Source: Grammothele lineata
Taxonomy: Eukaryota > Basidiomycota > Agaricomycetes > Polyporales > Polyporaceae
DNA: 64,000 bases
Direction of reading: 5' to 3'
Assembly: GCA_002150815.3 (NCBI GenBank)
Contig: NDFF03000398.1
Location: 520,014-584,013, forward strand
The notes below the pieces were generated by a model, which was not told the origin of the DNA, searched no databases, and saw only the letters and a list, made by a program, of their open reading frames with translations. A program made the position numbers and the translations under genes. Below are positions 44,992-56,554 of the stretch, piece by piece (within the stretch, counting starts at the first letter, position 1; every line of letters begins with the position of its first letter).

Positions 44992-46853
44992 CTACAAGAC
45001 GAAAAGTCCATCCCTAGTAATCACACACGGCTCAGATGGGCGTTCGGCCACCGACAGATCTCGAGACGACTTGCACTCACCGTCCAACGTCCCGTCCCAG
45101 TCAGGGCTCTCGACCAGCTTCTGCGCGCGCTCGCCCTCCGCCTCCGAGATCCTCACCGGCTTCCTCGCCCCATCTTCCTCGATGATCATCCACCAGTGAT
45201 GTCGCCTTCGCCGCGTCAAGCGCAGCTCATCGTACTCGTCCTCTTCTTCGTCCTTGCCGCAACTCTCGTCCACCGCCATGCCCTGCGGATCCACATGGAC
45301 ACTCTCAGGCCCGAGAGTCTGCGCCGTCGAGCGCATGATGTCCCTGTCCGGTGCGAGGTCCGCGAGCGCAAATACACGCAACGCCGGGAGCGCGTCCACC
45401 AGGGGCCGTACGAGCCCCGCCAGGGCGCGCACGCGGCTCCACTCGATTGCGCGAAGCGCGAGCGCGTGCTGGCGCCGCGCGGCCCTTTCTGACGCGAAAG
45501 GCGGGGCGGAGGGTGGGCGCATATGATAGAAGGAAGGTGTGGGACCGGAGATGACGAAGAGACGGAGGCAGGCGAGCGGAAGGGGCGCAAGCGCGCTGGG
45601 GAGGTGTCGCTGGGGGGTCGTCGGTGATGTGGCGGACGGAGAGAAGTGTGGAAAGTGGGAGGACGTACGAGCCAGTCCCAAGCTTCGGTATTGGGGATCC
45701 CCTGCGGAGGCCTTATTGACCTGATCTTCACTTCGAGCGAGCGGAGGCGCGAGTCGGGAACAGACGCCATGTGTGTCCAAAATGGTGGGGATGATTGTAC
45801 GGGGCCGAAGAACTCGAGACCGTGATAAAGAGAGATCGGGCGCGCGATCTGGAGGTACGGCATGATGTGTAAGGGCATGAAGCCTCCGCCTTCCTCGTCA
45901 TGAAGAGAGTCCTCCGAGACGAACACTTGGAGGACGTCGACCGTTTGAAGGCAATTCGCCATGCGGGACAGGTCGAAGGAACTGCTGAGCATCAACCGCC
46001 GAAGTGCAGGCCAACGAGTGCCGGTGGGAGGAGTGAATTCGCCGAACTGATGATAGGCCGTGTAGTCGAGAGTCATGAGATTGGGACAGAGTTGGGCGAG
46101 ATAGAGCGCGGGCGCAGAGGCGTTAAAAAGACGGAGATGGCGCACAGATGGGAGGAAGGGGAAGGGTTCGGCTAGGGCTTCTTCATTTAACGGCATGAAA
46201 TCATGTATGTCCAAGGTGTGCAGACTACGAAACGGAGAGATCACCCCCAGGAGGGAGGAAAAGACGTTTTCTTTTTTAAACGGCATATCGTCGAAGTGGA
46301 ATGCGAACTTCAAGTTGAGCATTATTTTGAGGCGTTTCAGATCGCTAGGGATCGATAGTAAGACAAGAAGAGAGTCGCTGTCTACTTGGTTCAAGGAGAG
46401 GGATCGTAAATTGTTGCAGCTGGAGATGGCCTCTTTCAGCTTCGGGAACCTCCGTATGCATTTACGGAAGTCATCGAACGAGAGCTCACGAAGATTGGGC
46501 GAGTGGGAGATGAGATTGGCGATGAATTCGACTTGTGAGCTGTCTGTCCCATCACTGTAGTGATCGCCATCAAACAATACATCCCGGTGTTCTTCGCGAA
46601 ATGTGTCCCCTTTGATGTCGAGCGATGTGAGATACTGCGCGCGAGGGAGGCCATCCAACTTGGCGAACATATACTTGGACAATCGACAAAGTTGTGCCGG
46701 ACTAGAGCATGTCGCGGAGGACGCTACACGCTTGATGGCGAGCTCTTTCGCGCGTTTCGATGTGAGGGAGAATGACAAGGCATCACGAGGGGAGAGATGG
46801 GAGCAGACAAGGAGGAGAACGTCGTCGTTGAGTGCAAGCAGCGGCATGCTCAT
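44992..46853 (-). CDS. F-box protein, WW-EGER family
   Basis: Exons 46853..45669 and 45609..44992 (59-nt phase-0 intron) give 600 aa. It starts MSMPLLALNDDVLLLVCSHL (F-box), then Leu-rich segments such as RELSFDDFRKCIRRFPKL, and ends exon 1 with AWDWL. Exon 2 opens RHLPSALAPLPLACLRLFVI and carries HHWWMIIEEDG...EGERAQ, closing at FVL. It is the closest copy of the gene at 16473 (shared RDALSFSLTSxR, VRHLRLF and WT.MA..PDSRLRSLEVK segments) but lies 28 kb away on the opposite strand. The tail after TLDG may be spliced, but no third exon like DLF was found. Predicted SCF receptor. Confidence 0.88.
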
Positions 46854-47124
46854 AAGCGCCAGTTAGGTCTCCCTGATGCTTGGCGTCGCGCAGACGCCAG
46901 TCCGAGTGGCATTACTGATTAGAGGGGCCTATCTTCAACGACCCAACCACATATGAGTGCCACACGCGCCCTCATTTACCACGTACGTCCTACACCCGTA
47001 CTATGTAGTCGAATGCGAGCGCGCAGCGCCCTCGCTAATGATTGCTCTCGCCCGCAGGCTTTTACTAACGACCCGCCGGCGGGTTGCTACTGGTATACAT
47101 GCCACACCAATCCACACCGAATGA

Positions 47125-47967
47125 TCACTTGCAGCCCGACAACCGTCGCGCAAACGTGATCCATCCAAGCGCGCCTATTAGCCCCACCACGAGCCCGAGA
47201 ACAAACACGATTCCCATCCCCAAGAGTCCTGCCTGCAGAGCGTCGCTCACGCCAATGCCTCCAGGGGTGTGGTCTTCTCCGCCCGGATAAACGAGCGCAA
47301 TGCCCAATGCTCCCACGAGCCCTCCCGCGGTGTACGTCGCCCCGAGGAGGAAGGTGAGCCACGTCCCTGGCCAACGCCACCGGCGTGCGCCGAGGCCCAC
47401 AGCGCGGTTTGGGTTCCTGCCGCGCGCCCACCCGACGGAGAGCGCGAGGGCCCAGACTGGAGGTATAACGACGAAAGCGCCCGCTGGGAGGGCAGTGAGG
47501 AAGGTTGAGGTGAGGAGGTGCCGACGATGAGCTGGCGGGTGTAGGAAGGACAGGGAGGAAAGGAAGGCATCAATGACGAATCTGCCCAGCACGGTGAAGG
47601 CGGCACAGAGTCCAAACGAGAGGGCGACGCAGAGCGTGAGAAGAAGCCATGCTAGAAAGAGGGCGTTGAAAAGCGAGTGGCAGAGGAACAACCGGGTGAA
47701 GGCTTCGCGAGCGGATACGGCAGGAGGGGGTAACGGCGTCGTGGGCTCCACATCGCGCTCGAACCTATCGGTGGGGTATGTGTGTCTGCGGCCGGTGTAT
47801 ATGGGACCTGTGGGCTCGCCGAGATCGACTGTCTCGAACTCTTCTTGTAATTGAGTGGTCAGAATTGGCGTTGCGCGCTTCAAGCGGCTCAAGGTTCGCG
47901 GTCGCGGTGGCGGATGCAGCTTGAATTCTTCAACGAACACAGATTCTGAGGAAGATGAAGTCGACAT
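47125..47967 (-). CDS. Four-pass membrane protein, unknown
   Basis: A single exon gives 280 aa from MSTSSSSESVFVEEF; a longer open frame exists upstream but contains the TATA box, so this ATG is preferred. About 95 polar residues are followed by four hydrophobic segments: around 100–125 (FNALFLAWLLLTLCVALSFG), 150–172 (GAFVVIPPVWALALSVGW), 195–218 (FLLGATYTAGGLVGALGIAL) and 240–265 (LLGMGIVFVLGLVVGLIGAL), with Gly-rich helix faces in the last two. No known family is recognised. Similar layouts occur at 49683, 54420 and 55604. Confidence 0.6.
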   Translation of the reverse strand: MSTSSSSESVFVEEFKLHPPPRPRTLSRLKRATPILTTQLQEEFETVDLGEPTGPIYTGRRHTYPTDRFERDVEPTTPLPPPAVSAREAFTRLFLCHSLFNALFLAWLLLTLCVALSFGLCAAFTVLGRFVIDAFLSSLSFLHPPAHRRHLLTSTFLTALPAGAFVVIPPVWALALSVGWARGRNPNRAVGLGARRWRWPGTWLTFLLGATYTAGGLVGALGIALVYPGGEDHTPGGIGVSDALQAGLLGMGIVFVLGLVVGLIGALGWITFARRLSGCK

Positions 47968-48061
47968 CAAGCCGATTCTGATGTAAAAGCAGTGAAGGAG
48001 AGGAGGATGCAGGAAAGAACGTGAATGAGGGTAGCTGGCTGGGAGGTAGATACGATATTTG

Positions 48062-48069
48062 AATATATA
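48062..48069 (-). promoter_or_regulatory. TATA box of the 47967 membrane-protein gene
   Basis: TATATATT on the minus strand, about 95 bp upstream of the chosen ATG at 47967; it argues against the longer upstream frame being translated. Confidence 0.45.
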
Positions 48070-48242
48070 AGCCCAGCTGCGCCCGGGCCACAACCCGTGC
48101 AAAGCGAACTGAAGGGTTTGTCTTTGTGTGGTTTCGCATTGTGACCCTCACATACACGTGCGACAGCAAAACTTGATTGTGGCGTGCATGAATACATTCC
48201 CTATTATTGCACAATGAATACACACCACTATCTCACAAGAGA

Positions 48243-49070
48243 TCACCGAGCGAGAGCCTTTGCAACTACACCGAATGCTCGGACAAACGGCGACGGAGGC
48301 GATGGCGACGGTGCTGAGCCTTCGCGCTGAGTTGTCGGCGTCTTCTCGCCGTCGTCGCGCTTCCACGAGATGACCACGATCGGTGATGGGATTCTCCAGG
48401 ATCGGAGTTTCGGTGTCACTGGCGGAGGCGGAGACTCTGAGGGGTCCGTTTCCTGCGTCGCGGAGGAAATGTTATCTTCATCCTGATCGTGTTGACACGA
48501 TTCTATTGAAGGCAAGCACCAGCCAGGGGATCGTCAACCAAGCGCGACATGTCGGAGTGAGCACAAAATACAAACCATCTTGTGTCTTGACTGTCTCCTC
48601 AACGACAGACATCAGGGTACCCTTCCGAGATGGAACAGGGCTGTCGACTACGGCACCACAGAGAATGAGTCGGTCCTCGAGATCCTCGGGAATGGCTGGG
48701 GAACATTATTTGACGTGAGTAACGGCGCATTAGGCGGAAGGTGATACGACAGGGCACTTACCGATCCCGAAACCTGTCTTCTGGGATTGTTTACCCCCAG
48801 TCGAAGCAATAACAGAGTCCGCGTTGTCGTCACCGGAAGCTCCACGCCGGGAGCTACAACTTTGTGTACGGGATGAAATGATCGAGCCCGAATCGAAGAG
48901 AAGGGAGCCCGGTTTCTTCGGGTCGAACTTGGGGAAGTGGCGAACGTCACGCTTATCCTCTGAAGACGAAGAGCAGCGTTCGGGAACCGTGGCATGCAAG
49001 ACGAAGCGAACGTATGCTTACGAGGAGTCTTCTTGTATAGATCAGCGGTGGCGAGGCTGTACTGGCTCAT
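48243..49070 (-). CDS. Hypothetical protein, 208 aa
   Basis: Exons 49070..49022, 48959..48762, 48695..48576 and 48502..48243 join through three phase-1 introns (62, 66 and 73 nt), all GT-AG. The start is MSQYSLATADLYKKTP. Visible segments are RHFPKFDPKKPGSLLFDSG, a Ser-rich part, IPEDLEDRLILCGAVVDSPV, and an acidic stretch (DQDEDNISSATQETD) before a Pro-rich tail ending VVAKALAR. No membrane segment or known domain is seen. The agreement of four frames and splice sites supports a real gene; the function is unknown. A TATAAA-like site lies on the minus strand near 49135. Confidence 0.6.
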
Positions 49071-49682
49071 GGTGAGATGTGGCAGGGAGTTGGGATAAGA
49101 GAGGATGGGGTACGATAGAAGGGCATGCGGATTTATAACAGAAATTCATGAGTGGGAGACACTCTTGTTCCGGTCGGAGGGGAACACGGTCTGTGCATAC
49201 CCTCAGACAGCTGAGCGAAGCTCGAGAAGCAGGTCTATGAGAATGCGAGAACGTCAGTAGACAACAAGGCCATCTATCAGATCACGAGCACGTACCATAA
49301 ATGGACCACGACTGTATATTGGGATTCTCTCTTCCCCAAGACGTTCTACCTGATTGTATTAGTGACTATATCGTAGACGTGAAAGTGGGATATGCAGCGC
49401 AAAAGTCAAACTCGAGGATAGGCGTAGCATGTGCTTGAGTGAAGAGACTCTGCAATTGTTGCAACTTGACCTTCCCATCAGATGTGCGAGAAGTCGGAAA
49501 GAGGGACGAGAAGGGCTGGAAACAACAGCATGTGCCCTTGTCTCCCTCCTGCGCCCACAATTCCCTCCAAGCGCCTGCTGTGGTCACTGCCATATCAACA
49601 ATTGAATCTCAAATCGAGAGTATAGAAGGGACACTAGACAACAGACGACATAATCGCACGCGAATAGAACAAAACATGGTCC
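49071..49682. other. Intergenic region, nothing recognised
   Basis: This 612-bp stretch separates two minus-strand genes. A minus-strand TATAAAT near 49135 may serve the 49070 gene. No coding evidence. Confidence 0.4.
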
Positions 49683-50615
49683 TCACACGTCGTACTGTCC
49701 ACGCGAGTGCTTCCTGCGCCGTGCATCCACGCGCTCCCGCTCGTCCGTCCAAATCGCGATACGCACAACATTCGCGGCTGCGGCGCGCGGCACGAGTAGC
49801 ACCATCGCACCGACAACGTGCGCGCGCATTGCGTGCGTTATATCCATCGATCCCGGCCCGGCATGTCGCATGATCGCCACTCCGACTGCGCCCGCTGCGG
49901 CCGCGCGAGCGAGGGAGAACGCCGCCCCGAATATGAATGAGGGTATGCGCGCTGCGAAGGACTCCGTCGCCGCCTCTGGTGCTTCGACTCGGGGCGTGTA
50001 AGGGGAGGTGTACCGCGGACGCTCGCAGTAGGATGGAGACGCGGTGGCGTTCCTCGCAGTATGGTCCGGTATATCCGACAGCGTGTCTCCGTCGCACCAC
50101 ATCCCGATCAAGGTCAGGGAGAGTACTGACCAGAGCAACGCGGCGTGGAGGACAGCGCCGCCGACCGCGCCCGCACGCATGACCGCCGCGGGAGGCATGT
50201 CGTATTCCGGACCGTGCACTTGCGCGGCACGAAGGATAGCCCAACCAACGAGGATGTTGAGCCACTGGTTGAACGCTTGTGTTACGCCGAACGTCCATGC
50301 GAGCGCCACGAGGAGGAGGAGGAGTGTGGCACCGACAGCGACGATAGCATTCGTGATTAGAACGAATATCTTCCACGTGCGCTTGAGAGCGCTCAGGACG
50401 CGAGCGCGAGCGGTGGCGGCGGAGCTTGGTTGAGACTCGGGGGTGAGGCCGTCGGATCCTTTCGCAACATCACATGACGTGTTACGAAGAGCGGCGTCCA
50501 CGAGGGTGAGTTCGGAGAAAATGGAGGCAGAGCTGGGGACGCGTTTGAGGAGGAAGCCGACAGCCATCTTGAGCTTCGCTTTCGCAGCAGACTGGTACGA
50601 GCTCACAGTGGTCAT
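49683..50615 (-). CDS. Multi-pass membrane protein, unknown
   Basis: A single exon gives 310 aa, starting MTTVSSYQSAAKAKLKMAV. Hydrophobic segments lie around residues 83–110 (ITNAIVAVGATLLLLLVALA), 118–132, 148–175 (AVGGAVLHAALLWSVLSLTL), 226–250 (FGAAFSLARAAAAGAVGVAI) and 262–285 (GAMVLLVPRAAAANVVRIAI), separated by polar loops. The C-terminus is basic. No known family. Its size and layout resemble the other membrane proteins in the 47–57 kb block. Confidence 0.6.
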   Translation of the reverse strand: MTTVSSYQSAAKAKLKMAVGFLLKRVPSSASIFSELTLVDAALRNTSCDVAKGSDGLTPESQPSSAATARARVLSALKRTWKIFVLITNAIVAVGATLLLLLVALAWTFGVTQAFNQWLNILVGWAILRAAQVHGPEYDMPPAAVMRAGAVGGAVLHAALLWSVLSLTLIGMWCDGDTLSDIPDHTARNATASPSYCERPRYTSPYTPRVEAPEAATESFAARIPSFIFGAAFSLARAAAAGAVGVAIMRHAGPGSMDITHAMRAHVVGAMVLLVPRAAAANVVRIAIWTDERERVDARRRKHSRGQYDV

Positions 50616-51886
50616 TGAGGCGGCGTCATCGTGGTGGCGTGCTATGACGGAAGAGATTGTAAGTCAGCTGCGTTGGGGACAGATGCAGCAACTATACATA
50701 CGTTGGAGACGACCGATACTGGGACTCTGCATAATCCTGTTGCTACACAAGGGGTGGCGTTGGCGGTTGGAAGGATGAAGGAGAGTGCATCTGAAGAGGG
50801 TCATCGGAAGGTGGAGTGGATATACGTCCCTGTCAAAGCGTGGTATCCCGATGGAGTGGCTAGACAGTGGCCCAGGTGAAGCCAAGTGTTTGGCTCCGAG
50901 GCAATACGTCAGCTGCCCACAAAAACACTGTCTGGAATCTGCGCCCAGGCCATTCTCAGCCGCTTGAAAACTCGGGCAGAAGCCTAAGTCGTGATACCCT
51001 TGCAAGCGTCATACGGGCAACTATGAAGAACGTTGGAATAATGCCTTGCACGAGTATTATGCTCACCAAGACGAAGGACATCACTAAGGCATGAGCGGCT
51101 CATGACATCATGTCTGCATCGCTGTAGCTTTTAGCTTCAAGCTTCGTAGTCGGCCATACGCGGACCACAAGCAGCACTCGTGACAAGGCCAATGGCCTCT
51201 CAATGGCTTAGCAGCTCAACCGGATCATAGACCAGGCGTGAAAGGGGTCCGGGCGTTGCTGCTGGGTTGTGTAAAAAGCGGAGTTGCCTCATGCATGAAG
51301 AGCATACTCTCACACAGCGAGAAGCGCAAACATGGAGACGATAGGATTGAACGAGAAAGAAAGACAGGATGGGGTCACTGGGGCACGGAAGCACCTGAGA
51401 AAGAAGCTGAGATCGGTATCTCACCGCGTCTGATGGCTTATATGCAAGTCGACATGATTCCCAATACGTATACTTGGAGGCTGCGCCCAGAGATGCAGTA
51501 GTAAGTGAGGAGCATGAGAACAGTGGCTGCTGAGGCGCACCAATGATATTTTTCTCCGCCTCTACTCCAGCGAAATCCATCAATATCTGACGTCTCCAAG
51601 TAACAGTAGCGTTTAATGGGTATACTTTGTGGACGGAGGCGGGGGTGTATTATCACTTGAAACATATCTGGGCTGACAGAATGAGAAGAGAGGGCGAGAA
51701 GAAGGGGCGAAATGATCAAATCGAGGAAAAGCAGGGCTGGGACGGTGCACGAAGGTGCTTGTTTGGCATTATTTGGCGCCACGACTGGGAAGTGCTCGAC
51801 TGCGGCGACGGAGTCCTTTTGTCAAGCCTCACGTTGAGAACAGCCAGCACTTGCCGTTCGACCTCTCACACCTTCATTTAATATCA
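50616..51886. other. 1.3-kb intergenic region
   Basis: It separates the divergent membrane-protein gene (minus) and F-box gene (plus). Short frames exist on both strands without support; no F-box relic was recognised. Confidence 0.4.
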
Positions 51887-53647
51887 ATGGTAGCGAAGTA
51901 TTTACGTGTGTCAGGCAAGGTTCCTACCAGTGAGTCCGTGGCTTCCCACTGCGTGCACGCGAAGCACGCTCGTTCGGCGCTGACTCATCCGTGGACTTTC
52001 TAGGGCTGCTCGATCTAAACGACGATGTTCTCTTCCACATTATGTCATATATACACGGAAAAGACACGTTGAACTTTGCGGTTTGCTCCAAGCGCGCCCA
52101 CGCGCTGGCAGATCCTCGCATCGGCGCGGTCGTTGTCTGCAGGGGTCGGAGTAGGGTCCGTCGTCTGCGCCATTACATGCTTTCGACCCTTCACGGAGTC
52201 CCTCGCGCCCGATTTCTCGAGTCCTTGACACTCATAGAAGCACCGAAGGACCACCTCGCCGAGCTCATAGGTGATTTCTTGTGCGAGGCGCACAACATCC
52301 GGGAGTTCTTGATGGAAGTCCGGTTCCACTATATAATCGCCAACGATCCTCGCATCAGCGTCGCATTCGCCTCAATGCGATATCTTACGGTTCTGCAACT
52401 TTCCGTTGCAAATGACGACACCATCGCGATTGTCCGGGCTATCCCAGGGCCCCTCAAGAAGTTATCCCTGAAATATGAGACATACCCGCTTTCAGGACAT
52501 GCTGACTCGGAATTCCAGACCCTTGCCTCACTCGTCTCCGTATTTCTCGCCCATCCTAGAATCCAAGACCTCCACCTCTCTCTCTTCTCGGCACGTCGTA
52601 CCCCTGCATATCTCAGTAGCTACCGCTTTCCAGCCATGCGGAGCCTTCGATTGACCAAGTGCAGCCTCCCCGCTCTCAGGCTCGTGGAGGTCTTTCCGCA
52701 CCTGGAGGACCTCCGTGTCGATGTCCACGGCTTTTTGGAACACACATACGATACTGCTCCTGTGGTAGACCCGGAAGCGTACCCTTCTTGGCATCCACTG
52801 CGCCGTCTCTCCATTCCTCTCGACGCAGTCGTTCAACTACAGGGAGCGCCGCACGCTCGCTTAGGTCGCGTGACGTCCCTTGAGATATCGGGTGTAATGG
52901 GCAGGAATGGACCATACTCAGCACATCTCCATGCACCCAACCATCGGCTAGGGGCACTTCTCGCGATATTACGAGAGACAGACCCCGAGGAACTGACTAT
53001 CAAGGTGCTCCTGGGGAGAAGCCCGCCGGACGGTTGGACGGCTCCAGGGCAACTATGGACGGGTATAGCGAATGCAGCGCGACATTTGCAGTCGCTCACC
53101 CTCAAACTTCCACCGCCTCCTAGGGCGCCGTGGCCGGCATGGACGGAAGGTATACTTGTAAGTCTAATCCAGAATTTCCGTGACTCTATGCGCACATCTC
53201 ATACACGTTATCTATCATTAGGAGGATTTGCTCATAGAGCTCATACCGTTCTCGGGATCTCCGCTCAGACATTTGTGCTTAATCGTCCCGAAGACGTCAT
53301 TTCCCGAAGCATACGACGAAGACCGCTGGAGAAAGGTGTGGGACTACGCCGTCGAGAGCGAGGCGTACAGGGTAGCGGCTCTGACGGCGTTACCGGGAGC
53401 GTTGGCAGCCGCTCTTTCCAACTTGGCCACTGTGATGATCGAGGATATTGCGCTATCAACCGTTCTTCAAGGCGAGCCTAAGGACCGGCTAACGTTACAA
53501 GATCAGCCGGCGTGGGCGTTTCCAGAGAGCCCGGTCGAGCGGGCTTGGTGGAGGATCACAAGGGACGAGAGTGGGCAAACTTTTGCGACCAGGGTCGGAA
53601 GTGAGCGGGAGGCCGGTGTTGGAAGAATCGATGATATACACAGGTGA
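51887..53647 (+). CDS. F-box protein, WW-EGER family (diverged, with 5' mini-exon)
   Basis: Exons 51887..51905, 52004..53157 and 53222..53647 give 532 aa. A 19-nt first exon (MVAKYL) joins via a 98-nt phase-1 intron with GTGTGT donor to the F-box LLDLNDDVLFHIMSYI, the same arrangement as the 13905 gene. Leu-rich segments follow (for example FPAMRSLRLTKCSLPALRL). The phase-0 family intron follows WTEGIL, and the last exon opens EDLLIELIPFSGSPLRHLCL. The terminal motif keeps only AWWRITRDE, and EGER is lost (GSEREAG). This is the most diverged copy; predicted SCF receptor. Confidence 0.82.
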
Positions 53648-54419
53648 TTTCGAACTCCTTCCTGCCATGTAATGCCTCTCCAGCCCCCGTTTCAGTCGCC
53701 GCCTAGTACAGGCTGCCCTTCTCATCCCTTGCACTATCACAAGGGAGCTTCTAATATACATAGTACGACTTACAACCAGATGCGTCCCGGAAGCGAGTGC
53801 GCGGGACGCCGCATCCGGTGCGGAACTTGGCGTGATGACAGTTGGTGGCGTAAGTGCGATCCTTGGCGTTCTCGGGCCAATCACAGATAAGTAGAACGAG
53901 TCAGCGTTTCTCGACCCACTCGCTCTCGTACTCACCGCACGCATTCAACGCGGACTCGGTGCGTAGACAACATTTCTCTCATGCTAGACAATTCATGTTG
54001 ATTGTTCGAACAATATGGAAGGTAGGCCGAACGATATCGATAGCGAAAGACAAAGCAAGCAAACACGAGGAAACGGGACAGATCTAGGCGCCGGCGATCC
54101 CTCACTTGTCTTCGCGCGAAGGACGACGTTTGCGTCGTCTACAACCATCGTGGCGGTGACTCCCTGTGCAAGCCTCGCGGCGTCCACCCGGCCCGAATTC
54201 TTTCCAGTCTTCACGGCACATTGTGGCCACGGCTTCTAGTATACTCAACTTCCTCTTCTTGCACCGCCAGTGCCGCGCCACGTTCCCAGGCGTTCTTCCA
54301 CAAAGGTCGACTCCCGCACCTATAAATCAGAACTCGCAGCTTCTTCGTTTTGCCACCGCCAGTCCCTCAAATTACCAGATACCCACCCATCTCTCCTCGC
54401 CCATCGCTTCTTACCACCA
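53648..54419. other. Intergenic region with a small unsupported ORF
   Basis: An ATG-initiated frame of 74 codons (54015..54239, MEGRPNDIDSERQSK) has a polar start but no membrane segment or similarity. A TATAAA box for the next gene is at 54321–54326, about 95 bp before its ATG. Confidence 0.35.
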
Positions 54420-55097
54420 ATGCCTCTCCCGGGTCCCTCCAATCGGAACGAATATCTGCCCGTTGCGACGGAAGATGCTGCCTCTCCCCGCTCTTCCACG
54501 GACACCCTCACACCTTCAGCCGCACGAGTGAAACCCATCGACGTCGAGTCCGGCGCCACATCTTCCCCCAGCCCGTCACCACTCTGGTCTGCCATCCGTG
54601 CCGCCGCACCCGACGCGGGTCGACACTTCGGCCTCGGAGTGTGCGTCGCGCTCTGGTGCGCGCTCATGAACACCGTATTCAGCTCCATTTTCTACTTCAT
54701 CGGCTTCTATGCTCTCGGAGCTGGCTCGCGGTACGACGCCCTCTTCGACCGCGCGGGAATCGCGAGCTGGGCGGTCGGCATGGCCGCGTGTTCTTGCACG
54801 CTCGCGGTCGTCGGCATGGTCCTTCATTTGCGCCAGGAAGAGCCAGAGGAACCAGCGAGGAGGTATTCGCGCCCCAAGAGCGGTCTCGGGAGCGACCTTG
54901 CGTTCAAGATCTCCTGCATGGGAGCTGCTGCCGGCTCGGTGGCGCAGTTCATTGGGGTCCTCATCTACGAACACGATATGACGCGCGCGCTCTCCGGTCT
55001 CGCGATGGGCGTGGTGGGGTTGTGCATAGTCGTGGCTATTATAGCGGCCCCGTTCTTACTCTTGATCCTGGCGGAGACGGTCGGGTGCGGACCCTGA
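54420..55097 (+). CDS. Four-pass membrane protein, unknown
   Basis: A single exon gives 225 aa, starting MPLPGPSNRNEYLPVATED; the longer open frame upstream lies across a TATA box, so this ATG is used. About 60 polar, Ser/Pro-rich residues precede four hydrophobic segments: roughly 70–100 (LGVCVALWCALMNTVFSSIF), 118–140 (GMAACSCTLAVVGMVLHL), 162–182 (CMGAAAGSVAQFIGVLIY) and 190–216 (GVVGLCIVVAIIAAPFLLLI). A basic loop (RRYSRPKSG) separates helices 2 and 3. No family is recognised. The layout matches the neighbouring 55604 gene. Confidence 0.62.
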   Translation: MPLPGPSNRNEYLPVATEDAASPRSSTDTLTPSAARVKPIDVESGATSSPSPSPLWSAIRAAAPDAGRHFGLGVCVALWCALMNTVFSSIFYFIGFYALGAGSRYDALFDRAGIASWAVGMAACSCTLAVVGMVLHLRQEEPEEPARRYSRPKSGLGSDLAFKISCMGAAAGSVAQFIGVLIYEHDMTRALSGLAMGVVGLCIVVAIIAAPFLLLILAETVGCGP

Positions 55098-55424
55098 TTT
55101 TGTTGGTTCCAAGTGGCGGTTGTATGCGCTTTCGTTCAATCGATTAATGTCATTCCTTCGCAACCTGCCAGTATGACCGATTTATTGTGTTCACCGTGCG
55201 TCAATACATCATGTTGCCGTATGCTCATGCTTGCATGCTATGCACGCGACAAGACGGTTACCCTTGTCATAAGAATATCAATACAGCTATTGTCAACCAT
55301 TTTGAAACAGGTACCGTACAGTTGCTGGAGGTCGTCGCGAAACGTACTCACAAGGATCAAGCATACTGATCACCCATAGCGCCAGATTTAACCTCTAAAG
55401 CAGCCCAACACCGCGGATCGGGTG

Positions 55425-55432
55425 TATATAAG
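55425..55432 (+). promoter_or_regulatory. TATA box of the 55604 gene
   Basis: TATATAAG about 172 bp upstream of the first in-frame ATG, within the otherwise featureless 55098–55603 gap. Confidence 0.45.
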
Positions 55433-55603
55433 CCAGCCGAATCACTACCGACTGCAACGACTTTCCCAACCTTAGGTCTTGGTACAAGGCGATCGGTGAC
55501 TGTGTCGACTTTACGGACCCGGCGGACTGTTGACGCCTCGACGACTCTACACTATCCCTGGCCCCTCACCCTGCACGTATCTCAAAGCCGTATAGATCCG
55601 GAC

Positions 55604-56554
55604 ATGCCACTCTTTCGGGAAAAAAAGAATAGTGAAAACCCGCAGACGCCGCCCCAAACTTGTGTACATTCGAAAACGGACACTGAACGGGACGAGCCGG
55701 GTAGTAATAGTGAAGGCCTACGGGCATCCGGATGGTTCGGTGCTCTCGAGGACGGCGAGACAGCTAGTATACCTACCACTCCGCTATCGCCGAGTACCCT
55801 TGAACAACCGCCAGCTATCGAAAAATTGATCAAATACGTAGCCGCTGAAGGCCGCAAGCAGACGGACACTATCAGTCAACATCAGCCGAGCCCTCCGCAG
55901 GCGGAAGGAGTCTGCTTACCGGCAGTCCGCGCTGTTCCAAGGCTATCGGCGAAGGATGTTGCGCTGCACACCGTTATCTCCGTCATCACCCCTCCGCTCA
56001 CCAGCTTCGTCACGACTCTGTTCGGTTACGGAATCTTGCATGGAACTTTCAAGTCCAGAGGAGCCCTCCCGCCGCTTGGAGATTTAGTCGTCGTGGCGCT
56101 CACGATGGGGACCATCCTCGGTTTATTCTGCGCGCTCGCAACGTTCCTCGTTTATCGGACCGCCATGAGGACTCCGAAGAGCAAGATTGAGGCAAAGACA
56201 GCCGCAACATATGGCGGCGAGTCTCGGAAACGCGGGGCGTCAGCACTTGCTCGAGGTTTCACCGTCGTACGCCTCGTCAAAAGCGGATTCGAGGCGGGGG
56301 ACTCTGCCCGCGGCATCGTTTGGTGGGGATGCCTACTGGCGAGCGCGTTCACCCTGCCCATAGGCATGGCGCTTTATCAGTGGCCGGACGGGTACAGCGG
56401 GGGAGTCGGATATTCCATCGTTGTGGCGGGACTAGGGATGTTCGTGACGGCGGGAACTGCGGGAAAGTTCGTTGTCACCCTGTTGCGCGGCATAGTCGAG
56501 CGGTTTAGAAGGAGAGCGCGGGGGCGACCGCATTCGGGGGCATCTGTGGCGTAG
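55604..56554 (+). CDS. Four-pass membrane protein, unknown
   Basis: A single exon gives 316 aa from the first in-frame ATG (MPLFREKKNSENPQTPP). A polar N-terminus of about 115 residues precedes hydrophobic segments near 124–146 (VISVITPPLTSFVTTLFGYG), 156–180 (LVVVALTMGTILGLFCALAT), 234–252 (GIVWWGCLLASAFTLPIGMA) and 264–286 (YSIVVAGLGMFVTAGTAGKF), ending in a basic tail (RFRRRARGR). A Lys/Arg-rich loop lies between helices 2 and 3, as in the 54420 protein. No named family is recognised. Confidence 0.62.
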   Translation: MPLFREKKNSENPQTPPQTCVHSKTDTERDEPGSNSEGLRASGWFGALEDGETASIPTTPLSPSTLEQPPAIEKLIKYVAAEGRKQTDTISQHQPSPPQAEGVCLPAVRAVPRLSAKDVALHTVISVITPPLTSFVTTLFGYGILHGTFKSRGALPPLGDLVVVALTMGTILGLFCALATFLVYRTAMRTPKSKIEAKTAATYGGESRKRGASALARGFTVVRLVKSGFEAGDSARGIVWWGCLLASAFTLPIGMALYQWPDGYSGGVGYSIVVAGLGMFVTAGTAGKFVVTLLRGIVERFRRRARGRPHSGASVA

